In this document: one piece after another, positions 37,200 to 45,788 of the stretch
Layout: each line of letters begins with the position of its first letter
How positions within the stretch are numbered: the stretch's first letter is position 1
Notes under the pieces: generated by a model
Told to the model about the DNA's origin: nothing
Databases searched by the model: none
Seen by the model: only the letters and a program-made list of their open reading frames with translations
Program-made: the position numbers and the translations under genes
NCBI RefSeq assembly: GCF_009831575.1
Contig: NZ_WUUT01000006.1
Span: 62,001 to 126,000, forward strand
Direction: 5' to 3'
Source: Halovenus carboxidivorans
GTDB lineage: Archaea > Halobacteriota > Halobacteria > Halobacteriales > Haloarculaceae
Length of the DNA: 64,000 bases

Positions 37200-38990
37200 T
37201 CACTGCAACTGTGCGTACTCGTCGAGATACTCGCCGTAAACGTCGATCGCCTGCTGGATCGGCTCGCTAGCGGTCATGTCGACGCCCGCTTCCGAGAGCA
37301 GTTCGAGCGGGTAGCCGTGGGAGCCGCTTCGGAGGAACTCGCGGTAGCGCTCGGCGGCGGGTTCGCCCTCCTCGCGGATCGCCTCCACGAGCGAGACGGC
37401 GGCGCAGATTCCCGTCGAGTACTGGTAGACGTAAAACGCCCGGTAGAAGTGAGGAATCCGCATCCACTCGCGCGCGATCCGGTCGTCGACGATGCCCGGT
37501 TCGTAGTAATCGCCCTTCAGTTCGCTGTAGAGGTCGTCCAGTCGGTCCGCGGTGAGCGGTTCGCCCGCCGCCGAGAGTTCGTGGGCGCGCTGCTCGAACT
37601 CCGCGAACATCGTCTGGCGGAACAGCGTCGAGCGGAACCGTTCGAGATACTGGTTGAGGATGTGCCGCCGGAGCCGTTCGTCCTCGACGGTGTCCAGCAG
37701 GTGATGCGTCAGCAGCGTCTCGTTGACCGTCGAGGCGATTTCCGCGATGAAGATGGTGTAATCCGCGTAGACGTACGGCTGGCTCTCGCTGGCGAGTTCG
37801 GAGTGCATCGAGTGGCCGAGTTCGTGCGCCAGCGTGTACATCGAAGAGACGTCGTCCTGGTAGTTCATCAGGATGTACGGCTGTGAGTCGTAGGTGCCGC
37901 CGCTGTAGGCGCCGGACTGTTTGCCGGCGGTCTCGTAGACGTCGACCCACCGCGACTCCAGCCCCTCCGCGAGCCGTGACTGGTACTCCTCGCCCAGGGG
38001 CGCGACGGCGTCGGTGACGTACTCACAGGCCTGCTCGTAAGGGATGTCGGGACTCTCGCCCTCGGCCAGCGGGATGTACAGATCCCACATCCGGAGGTCG
38101 TCGCCGCCGGCGGCCTCCCGCTTGAACTCGGCGTGGCGGTGCAACTGGTCGAGGTTGTCCCGCACCGTGTCGACGAGGGTGTCGTACACCTCGACGGGGA
38201 CGTTCGGCCCGTCGAGAGCGGCCTCGCGGGCGGTGTCGTAGTTGCGTGCCTCGGCCAGTTTCTCGTTTTTCTTGACGCTGTTGCGATAGGCCGTCCCGAC
38301 GGCGTTGCGAACCGTCTCCCACTCGTCGTAGAACTGCTCGTAGACCTCCTGTCGGAACTCCCGGTCGGGGTGTTCCTGTAGCGTTGTGAAGTTGTTGAGC
38401 GTGATCTCGACGGCCTCGCCGTCGGGCTTCTCGACGACGGGAAACTCCATGTCGGCGTTGGCGAGCATGTTGTAGACCTCGCCGGAGGCGCCCGTGATCT
38501 CGCCCAACTCCGCGAGCAGATTCTCGACCTCGGCCGAGCGGGTGTGCGGTTTCATCCGGAGGATGTCGTCGAGAAAGTGCTCGTACTCGTCGAGTGCGGG
38601 CTCTTCCTCGATCATCGCGTCGAGTTCCTCGCGGTCCAGCGCCTGAATCTCCGGTTCGATGAAACTCGTGGCGCTGTCGGCCTCGGAGTACAGCGACTGC
38701 GCGCGGGTCGCCATCGCCTGGCGCTCGCCGTCGCGGGTGTCTTCGTCTTTGCGCATCCGCGCGTACGCCATGACGTTCGCGACGGTCCGCATCACGTCCT
38801 CGTAGCTCTCGAACAGCGAGAGCAGCGTCTCGGCGTCTTCGGTGGCCTGTCCCTCGAAGGCACGGAGTTCGTCGAGACGGGACTCGACCTCCTCGTAGGC
38901 CTGTTCCCACTGCTCGTCGGTCTCGAACAGCGATTCGAGATCCCACTTGTACTGTTCGTCGATTTCCCCGCGTTCAGGTACGGAACTCAT
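37200..38990 (-). CDS. pepF: oligoendopeptidase F (M3 family)
   Basis: Cytoplasmic zinc peptidase that degrades short peptides. The catalytic site is LAHELGHSMHSELA (HExxH), with the third zinc ligand Glu in ADYTIFIAEIASTVNE. The long helical N-terminal part and the C-terminal YQYSTGICAAVSL region are typical. Length 596 is normal. It is monocistronic, starting at 38990 (MSSVPERGEID), and transcribed towards the cox operon. Confidence 0.96.
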   Translation of the reverse strand: MSSVPERGEIDEQYKWDLESLFETDEQWEQAYEEVESRLDELRAFEGQATEDAETLLSLFESYEDVMRTVANVMAYARMRKDEDTRDGERQAMATRAQSLYSEADSATSFIEPEIQALDREELDAMIEEEPALDEYEHFLDDILRMKPHTRSAEVENLLAELGEITGASGEVYNMLANADMEFPVVEKPDGEAVEITLNNFTTLQEHPDREFRQEVYEQFYDEWETVRNAVGTAYRNSVKKNEKLAEARNYDTAREAALDGPNVPVEVYDTLVDTVRDNLDQLHRHAEFKREAAGGDDLRMWDLYIPLAEGESPDIPYEQACEYVTDAVAPLGEEYQSRLAEGLESRWVDVYETAGKQSGAYSGGTYDSQPYILMNYQDDVSSMYTLAHELGHSMHSELASESQPYVYADYTIFIAEIASTVNETLLTHHLLDTVEDERLRRHILNQYLERFRSTLFRQTMFAEFEQRAHELSAAGEPLTADRLDDLYSELKGDYYEPGIVDDRIAREWMRIPHFYRAFYVYQYSTGICAAVSLVEAIREEGEPAAERYREFLRSGSHGYPLELLSEAGVDMTASEPIQQAIDVYGEYLDEYAQLQ

Positions 38991-39087
38991 TGGCCGACAT
39001 ACGGCGGGGGCTCACCTAAACGCGTTGCCGCCGGCAGAGCGTCTCGCGGTCGCCGTGACGTGCCAGCGATCCTGCGGCGGCCCGGGT

Positions 39088-39666
39088 CTACTGACTCGTT
39101 CCGAGTTCGTCCCGAAACACGGACACGTCCGCGAAGCGGTAGTTGTCGGCCTGCTGAAATGCGTTCTCGGCGGATTCACGGTAGGAGTCCGCCGTCGTCG
39201 TCTCTCCATCGGCCGCGGCGACCGACGCCTGCGCGTAGTTTCTGGCGGCCGAGTGCATGTGGCCGACGTGCCTGCTCGCGGTGTCCGCGACGTTGAACCC
39301 GGCGAGTCCCTCGGTTTCGAGTCTCGTCGTCAGCCGCTGGAGCACCGCGGCGCTGGCGTCGAACTTCTCCTCGGCCGCGGTGAACCGTCGCATCGCCTGT
39401 CGGTAGTCAGCACCCTCCCAGTGAGAGCGTCCGTCGTCGAAGTGCTGGCTCGCCTGAAACCGAAACTCCGCTGCGAGGTCGTACAGTTCGCCGAGCAGTT
39501 CCTCGTCGTACGACCGGTCCGGCCGATCACCTTCGGGGTCGGTGGCTGGCGGGTCGTCTTGGCTCGTGTTCTCGGGGGTCGTCTCCTCCGCGGAGTCGCT
39601 GGTACAGCCGGCGAGTGAGCCGCCGACAAGCAGTGACACTCCGCCGAGAACGGCACGTCGATGCAT
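39088..39666 (-). CDS. predicted Tat-exported lipoprotein
   Basis: A 192-residue surface protein. The signal MHRRAVLGGVSLLVGGSLAG has twin arginines followed by a hydrophobic stretch and the lipobox LAGC, so it should be Tat-exported and lipid-anchored at Cys21. After an acidic linker, the mature part is a helical bundle rich in Ala/Glu (YDEELLGELYDLAAEFRF onwards). No enzymatic motif is seen; it could be a binding or structural protein. Confidence 0.78.
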   Translation of the reverse strand: MHRRAVLGGVSLLVGGSLAGCTSDSAEETTPENTSQDDPPATDPEGDRPDRSYDEELLGELYDLAAEFRFQASQHFDDGRSHWEGADYRQAMRRFTAAEEKFDASAAVLQRLTTRLETEGLAGFNVADTASRHVGHMHSAARNYAQASVAAADGETTTADSYRESAENAFQQADNYRFADVSVFRDELGTSQ

Positions 39667-39798
39667 ACGTCCGTGTGACTCCGTGTGACAAAAAAGCTCC
39701 CGGGGGACGCGCGTCGCACCGACTGATTTGTATCCTCGCCGCGCGTCGCGTGACGGGGATCACCGACCTATTAGCCCGTCGCGCCCGAACCCGCTCGC

Positions 39799-40854
39799 AT
39801 GCGCGCAGCGATCCTCCGCGAGTACGGCGAGCCACTGGAGATCACCGAGCGGGACGCCCCCGACCCCGGTCCGGACGGCGCGGTCGTCTCGGTCGAGGCC
39901 TGTGGGCTCTGTCGCAGCGATTACCACGCCTGGCAGGGCCACGGCGAGTGGAACGACGACAAGGTGCCCCGCGGGCAGGTGCTCGGCCACGAACCCGCCG
40001 GCGAGGTGGTCGCCGTCGGCGAGCGGGTCCGAAGCGTCGAGGTCGGTGACGAGGTGGTCGTCCCCTTCTCGCTGGGCGACGGCACCTGCCGCCACTGCCA
40101 GACCGGCCACGGCAACGTCTGTCCGAACGGACTGGCGCTGGGATTCGAGCCCGAGGCACCCGGTGCCTTCGCGGAACAACTCGCGGTGCCGGCCGCGGAG
40201 TACAACCTCGTCGACCGACCGCCGGAGATTTCGGCTCGGGACGCGGCGGTGCTCGGCTGTCGGTACATGACCGCCTACCACGCGCTGGTCGAGCGAGCCG
40301 AGTTGGACGGCGGGGACTGGCTCGCGGTCCACGGCTGCGGCGGGGTCGGCCTCTCGGCGGTCCAACTCGGCCGCGCGCTGGGGGCTCGTGTGATCGCTGT
40401 CGACCCGAAGGCGGGGGCGCGCGAGCGGGCAGAGACCCTCGGCGCGACCGCGACGGTCGATCCGTCGGCGGTCGACCCGGTCGCGGCGATTCGCGAACAG
40501 ACCGGCGGCGTGGATGTCTCCGTCGACGCTCTCGGCATCTCGGAGACCTGCCGAAACTCGATCCGGTCGCTGCGCGAACGCGGCACGCACGCACAGATCG
40601 GACTGACAACCGAGAGCGAGCGCGGGGAGATCTCGCTGCCGACGGACTGGATGACCCGCTGGGAGATCGACTTCGTCGGCGCCCGAGGCATGTCCCCGAC
40701 CAGCTACACGGAACTGTTCGAGCTACTGGCGGCCAGCGAGGTCGATCCCGGGGCACTCGTCGCGCGGGAGCTCTCGCTGTCGGAGGTCTCCGACCGCCTC
40801 GAAGCGATGCACGAGTACGAGACGACAGGCGTCGAGGTCGTCACGGAGCTGTAA
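39799..40854 (+). CDS. zinc-dependent alcohol dehydrogenase family protein
   Basis: A 351-residue medium-chain dehydrogenase. Catalytic zinc ligands are Cys in ACGLCRSDYHAW and His/Glu in GHEPAGEVV; the NAD(P)-binding motif is GCGGVGLSAVQLG. The structural zinc loop reads GTCRHCQTGHGNVC: three cysteines, with the first of the usual four missing. It belongs to a group often annotated as alcohol or sorbitol/threonine dehydrogenase-like; the substrate is not determined. ATG at 39799 (MRAAILREYGEP) is the family start. Confidence 0.9.
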   Translation: MRAAILREYGEPLEITERDAPDPGPDGAVVSVEACGLCRSDYHAWQGHGEWNDDKVPRGQVLGHEPAGEVVAVGERVRSVEVGDEVVVPFSLGDGTCRHCQTGHGNVCPNGLALGFEPEAPGAFAEQLAVPAAEYNLVDRPPEISARDAAVLGCRYMTAYHALVERAELDGGDWLAVHGCGGVGLSAVQLGRALGARVIAVDPKAGARERAETLGATATVDPSAVDPVAAIREQTGGVDVSVDALGISETCRNSIRSLRERGTHAQIGLTTESERGEISLPTDWMTRWEIDFVGARGMSPTSYTELFELLAASEVDPGALVARELSLSEVSDRLEAMHEYETTGVEVVTEL

Positions 40855-40886
40855 CGCTCGCCCAGTCGGGGCTCATTGGCCCCGTG

Positions 40887-41363
40887 TCAGGGCTCGTGGG
40901 TAAACGGACTCTCCCCCTCGGTCCAGTCCCAGCCGGGCAGTCGCGTCTGGAAGCCGGCAGCCAGCGCCGCGTCCAGGTCGTCCGTCCCGGCGTCGCCCTC
41001 GTGGACGTGTACGTCGGCGTAGTGAAACGTCGCCTCACCGAGCAACCGGAGGGGCTGGGTCCCCGCGAGCATCCCCGCGAGTTCGCGGCCGAGCAGTTCG
41101 TCGACGACGAACCCCGGGTAGTCCGACTCGACATCGAGCGTGCGCAACAGCCGAACGAGCGCGGCGACGTTGACTGCCAGGTCCCCGTCGGCGAACACCG
41201 CCTCCACCGCATCCCGGTACTGCCCCCGACTCACGTGATCGACGTCCGTCTCGAATAGCTCGCCGAGGTCGTCTCGGACATCGTTGATGAGGGGAACGAT
41301 CCGGTCCTCGCGGCCCCGAACCCATTCGTACTCTTCGGCGACGACGGTGGGTGTCAGTTGCAT
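40887..41363 (-). CDS. conserved hypothetical soluble protein
   Basis: A 158-residue acidic protein, mostly alpha-helical. Segments include EEYEWVRGREDRIVPLINDV, LAVNVAALVRLLRTLDVESD and TFHYADVHVHEGD near the C terminus. Two close histidines (HVHE) could bind a metal but no known site is matched. It stands alone between the alcohol dehydrogenase and the aCPSF1 leader region. I do not recognise the family. Confidence 0.6.
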   Translation of the reverse strand: MQLTPTVVAEEYEWVRGREDRIVPLINDVRDDLGELFETDVDHVSRGQYRDAVEAVFADGDLAVNVAALVRLLRTLDVESDYPGFVVDELLGRELAGMLAGTQPLRLLGEATFHYADVHVHEGDAGTDDLDAALAAGFQTRLPGWDWTEGESPFTHEP

Positions 41364-41494
41364 ACAGGAGACGGGGGTGCCGGCTATCTATCAGTTTCCC
41401 CGGCCGGGGTACGCCTTCGACGGCCCGACCGCGTGGCGTTCGAACCCGCGGTGGAGTGAACCGCTCTGCCGTCGAAAAATGATCTTTTGCGAAG

Positions 41495-41657
41495 ATTTTT
41501 ATATGCAGCACCGTCAATGCTCAGATACGAGCGGTTTTCCGGACGCGTATCCGGATACACCTTCCAATTCGACAATGTCTGGTCCAATTATCGACAGCGA
41601 ACAGTCCACACGGGTGCCGAGAGCGCACACGTGTGCTCTGCGAAACGGTTCTGAGCT
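41495..41657 (+). promoter_or_regulatory. promoter and long leader of aCPSF1 gene
   Basis: ATTTTTATAT (41495-41503 region) is a strong TATA box about 155 nt before the aCPSF1 ATG, so the leader should be about 130 nt, long for this genome. It contains a stem TCCGGA/TCCGGA with a six-base loop (41538-41555) that overlaps the 12-bp palindrome GTATCCGGATAC (41547-41558). A 45-codon frame (41517-41654) is also present but its basic composition and position argue against translation. The remaining part of the gap 41364-41494 has no gene. Confidence 0.45.
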
Positions 41658-43580
41658 ATGAGTTCAGTAGAGCAACAACTCGAAGAGATAGAAGCGACGA
41701 TCGAACAGGAAGTGCCATCTGACGTCCAGATCACCGAGGTCCGGTACGAGGGCCCCGAACTGGTCGTCTACACCCGAGACCCCAAGCGGTTCGCCCGCGA
41801 CGGCGATCTCGTCCGCCAACTCGCCTCGAAGCTCCGCAAGCGGATCACGGTTCGCCCGGATCCGGCGGTGCTCTCGAAGCCCGAGGAGGCCCGCCAGCAG
41901 GTCCTCGACGTGATTCCGGACGACGCCGGTGTGACGGATCTGGATTTCCACGTCGACACCGGCGAAGTGGTCATCGAGGCCGAGAAACCGGGGATGGTGA
42001 TCGGCCGTCACGGCGCGACGCTCCGGGAGATCACCCAGGAGACCGGCTGGACGCCGGAAGTCGTCCGGACGCCGCCGATCGAGTCCTCGACGGTGAAAAA
42101 CGTCCGTAACTTCCTGAAACAGGAGCGTGAGGAGCGTCGGGACATCCTCGAACGGATCGGCCGCCAGATCCACCGCGAGGAGATGTCCGACGACGAGTGG
42201 GTCCGGATCACGACCCTCGGCTGCTGCCGGGAGGTCGGCCGTGCCGCGTTCATCCTCTCGACACCGGAGACCCGCGTGTTGATCGACTGCGGCGACAAGC
42301 CCGGTGCCGAGGACGAAGTGCCCTACCTGCAGGTGCCCGAGGCGCTCGGCTCCGGCGCGAGTTCGCTCGACGCGGTCGTGTTGACCCACGCCCACCTCGA
42401 TCACTCCGCGCTCATCCCGCTTCTGTTCAAGTACGGCTACGACGGCCCGATCTACACGACAGAGCCGACGCGAGACCTGATGGGACTGCTGACGCTGGAT
42501 TATCTCGACGTGGCCGCCAAGGAGGGCCGGACTCCGCCGTACGACTCGGAGATGGTCCGCGAGGCGATCAAACACACCATCCCGCTGGAGTACGGCGACG
42601 TGACCGACATCTCGCCGGATATCAAGCTCACGCTGCACAACGCCGGCCACATTCTCGGCTCCGCGGTCGCGCACTTCCACATCGGCGACGGGCTGTACAA
42701 CGTCGCCTTCTCCGGAGACATCCACTACGACGACACGCGGCTGTTCAACGGCGCGGTCAACGACTTCCCCCGCGTCGAGACGCTGGTGATGGAGTCGACC
42801 TACGGCGGTCGAAACGACTACCAGACCGACCAGAAAGACTCCGAGCGAAAACTCAAACACACGATCAAGAACACGCTGGACCGCGGCGGGAAGGTCCTGA
42901 TTCCCGCCTTCGCTGTCGGTCGATCCCAGGAGATCATGCTCGTCCTCGAAGAGGCGATGCGGGAGGGCGAGATTCCCGAAGTGCCGGTCCACCTCGACGG
43001 AATGATCTGGGAGGCGACGGCGATTCACACCACCTATCCCGAGTATCTCCGCGACGAACTGCGCGAACGTATCTTCCACGAGGACTCCAATCCGTTCCTC
43101 TCCGATCAGTTCAACCACATCGACGGCGGCGAGGAGGAGCGTCAGGACGTTGCCGACGAGGGCCCGTCGATCATCATCTCCACGTCGGGGATGCTCGAAG
43201 GCGGACCGATCATGTCCTGGCTCGAACACCTCGGCACCGATCCCGACTCCACGCTCACCTTCGTCGGGTACCAGGCACAGGGCACGCTCGGCCGCCGGAT
43301 CCAGAACGGCTGGGACGAGATTCCCATCGACAACGGCGCCGGCCGCGGCCGCGAGACCCTCACGCTGAAGATGGACACCGAGGTCGTCGACGGCTTCTCC
43401 GGCCACGCCGACCGTCAGGGGCTGGAGAACTTCGTCCGCACGATGAACCCCCGGCCCGAGAAGGTCCTCTGTGTCCACGGGGACGAGTCCTCGACCCAGG
43501 AGTTCTCCTCGGCGCTGTATCACGAGTTCAACATGCGGACGTTCGCGCCGAAAAACCTCGAAACGTTCCGGTTCGTCTGA
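41658..43580 (+). CDS. aCPSF1 (FttA) beta-CASP ribonuclease
   Basis: Archaeal cleavage and polyadenylation factor homologue that cuts nascent RNA and terminates transcription. The order is two KH-type domains (residues 1-150; MVIGRHGATLREITQETGW), a metallo-beta-lactamase core (THAHLDHSALIPLL; LHNAGHILGSA), the beta-CASP insertion (ESTYGGRND; IIISTSGMLEGGPIMSW), and the C-terminal GFSGHADRQGLENF and VHGDESS motifs. All metal ligands are present and length is normal (640). It is convergent with the LOV kinase gene, their stops forming TGATCA. Confidence 0.96.
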   Translation: MSSVEQQLEEIEATIEQEVPSDVQITEVRYEGPELVVYTRDPKRFARDGDLVRQLASKLRKRITVRPDPAVLSKPEEARQQVLDVIPDDAGVTDLDFHVDTGEVVIEAEKPGMVIGRHGATLREITQETGWTPEVVRTPPIESSTVKNVRNFLKQEREERRDILERIGRQIHREEMSDDEWVRITTLGCCREVGRAAFILSTPETRVLIDCGDKPGAEDEVPYLQVPEALGSGASSLDAVVLTHAHLDHSALIPLLFKYGYDGPIYTTEPTRDLMGLLTLDYLDVAAKEGRTPPYDSEMVREAIKHTIPLEYGDVTDISPDIKLTLHNAGHILGSAVAHFHIGDGLYNVAFSGDIHYDDTRLFNGAVNDFPRVETLVMESTYGGRNDYQTDQKDSERKLKHTIKNTLDRGGKVLIPAFAVGRSQEIMLVLEEAMREGEIPEVPVHLDGMIWEATAIHTTYPEYLRDELRERIFHEDSNPFLSDQFNHIDGGEEERQDVADEGPSIIISTSGMLEGGPIMSWLEHLGTDPDSTLTFVGYQAQGTLGRRIQNGWDEIPIDNGAGRGRETLTLKMDTEVVDGFSGHADRQGLENFVRTMNPRPEKVLCVHGDESSTQEFSSALYHEFNMRTFAPKNLETFRFV

Positions 43581-44681
43581 TCAGTCGCTGTCGGCCACCG
43601 GCAGTCGGACCACGAAGCTCGCGCCACCGAGACCGGTGTTCTCTTCGTCGGCCAGCGCCACCGTTCCTCCGTAGCTTTCGACCACTCGCTCGACGATATG
43701 TAGCCCCATCCCGGTCCCCCCGTCGCTCGCACCCGTCCACCCCCGGTCGAAGAGTCGCTCCCGGGCGTCCTCCGGCACACCCGGACCGTTATCGTCGACC
43801 GTGACGATCACCTCGCCGTCGGAGACCGCCGCCGAGAGCTGTACCGTCGGTGCCGACTGCTCGCCGTGTTTGAGCGCGTTCGTGAGCAGGTTCCTGAACA
43901 CCGATCCGAGTAGCTCGTTCGCCCGCACCCGTACCGAGGGAACCGTTCCGGCAACCGTGATCGTCGCATCGGGGGCCGTCGAGCGAACGTCCTCGACCTC
44001 CGAGAGCAACACGGACCGTAGCTCGATTGGGTGGTGGTCCGTCTCGGTGTCGAGCATCACCTCCGCGAGTTCCCGCGCGATGTTCGTGAGTCCGATGGCC
44101 TGCTGGATGCTCTCGATTGCGGCGGTGATCTGCTCGTCGTCGCCCTCACCGGCCTGGAGCAGTTCCATCGAGGCAAGCGCCACCTGGAGGTCGTTACGGA
44201 TGTCGTGACGCACCATCTCGTTCAGTACGCCGAGGTCGTCGCGCTGCTGTTCGAGCGTCTCCTCGTACTCCTTTCGCCTGGTGATATCCTGCTGGAAGCC
44301 GACGTAGTGGGTCACCTCCCCGTTCTCCGTGTGCAGCGGCGCGAGCGTCACCTCCGACCAGAACTGCTCGCCGTTCTTTCGGTAGTTTCGCAGTTCGACG
44401 CGGACGGCTTCCTCGTTCTCGATCGCTTCTCGCATCCGGGCCACCGGCTCCTCGGCCGTCTCCGGCCCCTGCAGAAACCGGCAGTTCCGCCCCAGCATCT
44501 CCTCGCTGTCGTATCCCGTGATCTCCTCGAAGCCGTCGTTGACGTAGATGAGCGGCTCGTCGTCCTGGCGCAGGTCCGCGATGGTGATCCCGAGCGGTGC
44601 CTGTTCGATCGCCTGTAGCTTGAGTTCGATCTCCGATACGCGATCGATGAGGTCGCTCACCTCGTCGCCGGTCTCTGACAT
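43581..44681 (-). CDS. LOV-domain sensor histidine kinase
   Basis: A 366-residue cytoplasmic kinase. The N-terminal PAS domain carries the blue-light LOV signature GRNCRFLQG with Cys67, which forms the flavin adduct, and the conserved Gln130 in HYVGFQQDIT; NYRKNGEQFW supplies the flavin-contact Asn. The kinase part has phospho-acceptor His159 in MVRHDIRND, N-box NLLTNALKHG, G1 DDNGPGVP and G2 GGTGMGLHIV. No membrane segment. It is an orphan kinase: no response regulator is adjacent. Confidence 0.9.
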   Translation of the reverse strand: MSETGDEVSDLIDRVSEIELKLQAIEQAPLGITIADLRQDDEPLIYVNDGFEEITGYDSEEMLGRNCRFLQGPETAEEPVARMREAIENEEAVRVELRNYRKNGEQFWSEVTLAPLHTENGEVTHYVGFQQDITRRKEYEETLEQQRDDLGVLNEMVRHDIRNDLQVALASMELLQAGEGDDEQITAAIESIQQAIGLTNIARELAEVMLDTETDHHPIELRSVLLSEVEDVRSTAPDATITVAGTVPSVRVRANELLGSVFRNLLTNALKHGEQSAPTVQLSAAVSDGEVIVTVDDNGPGVPEDARERLFDRGWTGASDGGTGMGLHIVERVVESYGGTVALADEENTGLGGASFVVRLPVADSD

Positions 44682-44760
44682 TCAGGCTCTGTCGTCACTA
44701 CAGGAGCCGCCGATTTGGATCTTTGCCCCGGCCGCCGTCCTCCGCGGAGTCGAGAGCCGT

Positions 44761-44982
44761 CTACTCCGAGTCGGCTCCCGACTGGTCGCCGTCGTCTTCG
44801 AGAAGCGAGAGGCTCCCGAAATACACCACGGCGAACACGAGCGCGAACATCACCGCTTCGAGCGGGCGGATAACCGCACCGCGAGCGAACGAGATGACCG
44901 CCCAGAGGACGACGGCGAGGACGACGACCCCCAGCGCGGTCGCGAGTATCGTCACGTCCGGCAGTACGTCGTCGACGTTCAC
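44761..44982 (-). CDS. small two-helix membrane protein
   Basis: A 73-residue protein with two predicted helices (about residues 9-32 and 40-60) and an acidic C-terminal tail (LLEDDGDQSGADSE). Charge pattern places the tail in the cytoplasm. It is separated by 79 bp from the LOV kinase and may share its direction only by chance. No family recognised. Confidence 0.62.
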   Translation of the reverse strand: MNVDDVLPDVTILATALGVVVLAVVLWAVISFARGAVIRPLEAVMFALVFAVVYFGSLSLLEDDGDQSGADSE

Positions 44983-45022
44983 ACACTGACGTGTGTGCCG
45001 CAGTAGTAAAGTGTTCCTGCAG

Positions 45023-45226
45023 TTACCCGTCGTCGTAGAACTCCCAGGCGTCGTAGGCGAGCGCGACGAGCAACAGCACCGCCGCCCCCGCGCTGAGATA
45101 CGGCGAGCCGACGAAGATGTTCGCGATGACGAATCCGAGCGCGAGCAGAAACGTCCAGTGATCGAGCTGTCGGAGGTGCGAACCGAAACTCTCCGCGTCG
45201 CCTGGCTCGGGCGGCTCCGATCCCAT
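45023..45226 (-). CDS. small two-helix membrane protein
   Basis: A 67-residue protein. An acidic N terminus (MGSEPPEPGDAES) is followed by two helices (about residues 24-40 and 44-60) and the end YDAWEFYDDG. The frame extends further upstream, but the ATG at 45226 gives normal haloarchaeal composition. It runs divergent from the HTH gene at 45343. Function unknown; similar two-helix proteins are common in haloarchaea. Confidence 0.65.
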   Translation of the reverse strand: MGSEPPEPGDAESFGSHLRQLDHWTFLLALGFVIANIFVGSPYLSAGAAVLLLVALAYDAWEFYDDG

Positions 45227-45342
45227 ACCGCTCGTGGGTCGCCCGCGCTGAAGGCCGCTTCGGTTCGTCCGCGCTCGGTGATAAAGGGCTGTGTTATCGT
45301 GGCACAGGCCTCTTATCCGTTCGTAACTAGTGTTCAAGTACA

Positions 45343-45552
45343 ATGACACGCGAGCTCGACGCTGCGATCCAGTCGATCATCGACGACCGTGGACCGATCA
45401 CGGCACCGGAAATCGCGGCGTCACTCGACGCTCACCCGATGACGGTCAGGCGGCGCTGTCAGGGACTCCAGCGGGCCGGCCGGATCCAGCAGCATCTCGG
45501 CGGCGGCTACGTCAGCGCCGCCCAGGGCGGACAGCCGACGGCCGCCGACTGA
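45343..45552 (+). CDS. small winged-helix DNA-binding protein
   Basis: A 69-residue protein. The helix-turn-helix is clear: GPITAPEIAASLDAHPMTVR, then RRCQGLQRAGRIQQHLGGGY as recognition helix and wing. It resembles stand-alone FaeA/DeoR-like winged helices without ligand domain. It is preceded by a 116-bp divergent region and abuts, stop to stop (TGATCA), the micro-gene at 45553. Targets unknown. Confidence 0.78.
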   Translation: MTRELDAAIQSIIDDRGPITAPEIAASLDAHPMTVRRRCQGLQRAGRIQQHLGGGYVSAAQGGQPTAAD

Positions 45553-45657
45553 TCACGGCGGGATGTACCCCGCGCTCGACAGCATGATCCCGATGGCGGT
45601 CAACGAGAGCAGGACACTGATGATCGCCGCGATTTTGCGTTTCTGCTCGTCGTCCAT
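45553..45657 (-). CDS. 34-residue single-helix membrane microprotein
   Basis: Translation from the ATG at 45657 gives MDDEQKRKIAAIISVLLSLT and then AIGIMLSSAGYIPP. A charged cytoplasmic head precedes one transmembrane helix and a short outside tail. The open frame fits exactly between the convergent HTH gene and the regulatory region at 45670. Its amphiphilic design argues for real coding, though proof would need expression data. No function known. Confidence 0.6.
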   Translation of the reverse strand: MDDEQKRKIAAIISVLLSLTAIGIMLSSAGYIPP

Positions 45658-45669
45658 ACTCTCCGCTCA

Positions 45670-45750
45670 CCACCAAAGGCGATTAGGTGTATCGATACGC
45701 GGTCAACTGGTCATTGGTGGCGTACGACATATTCTTCTGCGGTAATATTT
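45670..45750 (+). promoter_or_regulatory. inverted repeats and promoter of acyl-CoA ligase gene
   Basis: Perfect repeat CCACCAA (45670-45676) and TTGGTGG (45714-45720) flanks the 10-bp palindrome GTATCGATAC (45689-45698). Next comes the TATA box GTAATATTTA (45742-45751), 38-47 nt before the ATG at 45789. A GGGGGGTT run 7-13 bases before that ATG may be a ribosome-binding site. The arrangement is like an operator upstream of a core promoter, plausible for a fatty-acid responsive gene. Confidence 0.45.
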
Positions 45751-45788
45751 AGTCACTGACCGCTGAACACACCCTGGGGGGTTCAGTC

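Noticed and set aside
41425-41465. T-loop-like GTTCGAAC suggesting another tRNA
   Set aside because: The flanking bases cannot form the T stem or an acceptor arm on either strand.
41517-41654. 45-codon frame in the aCPSF1 leader, ending three bases before the aCPSF1 ATG
   Set aside because: Translation is basic, and its ATG lies only 13-22 bases after the TATA box, upstream of the expected transcript start.
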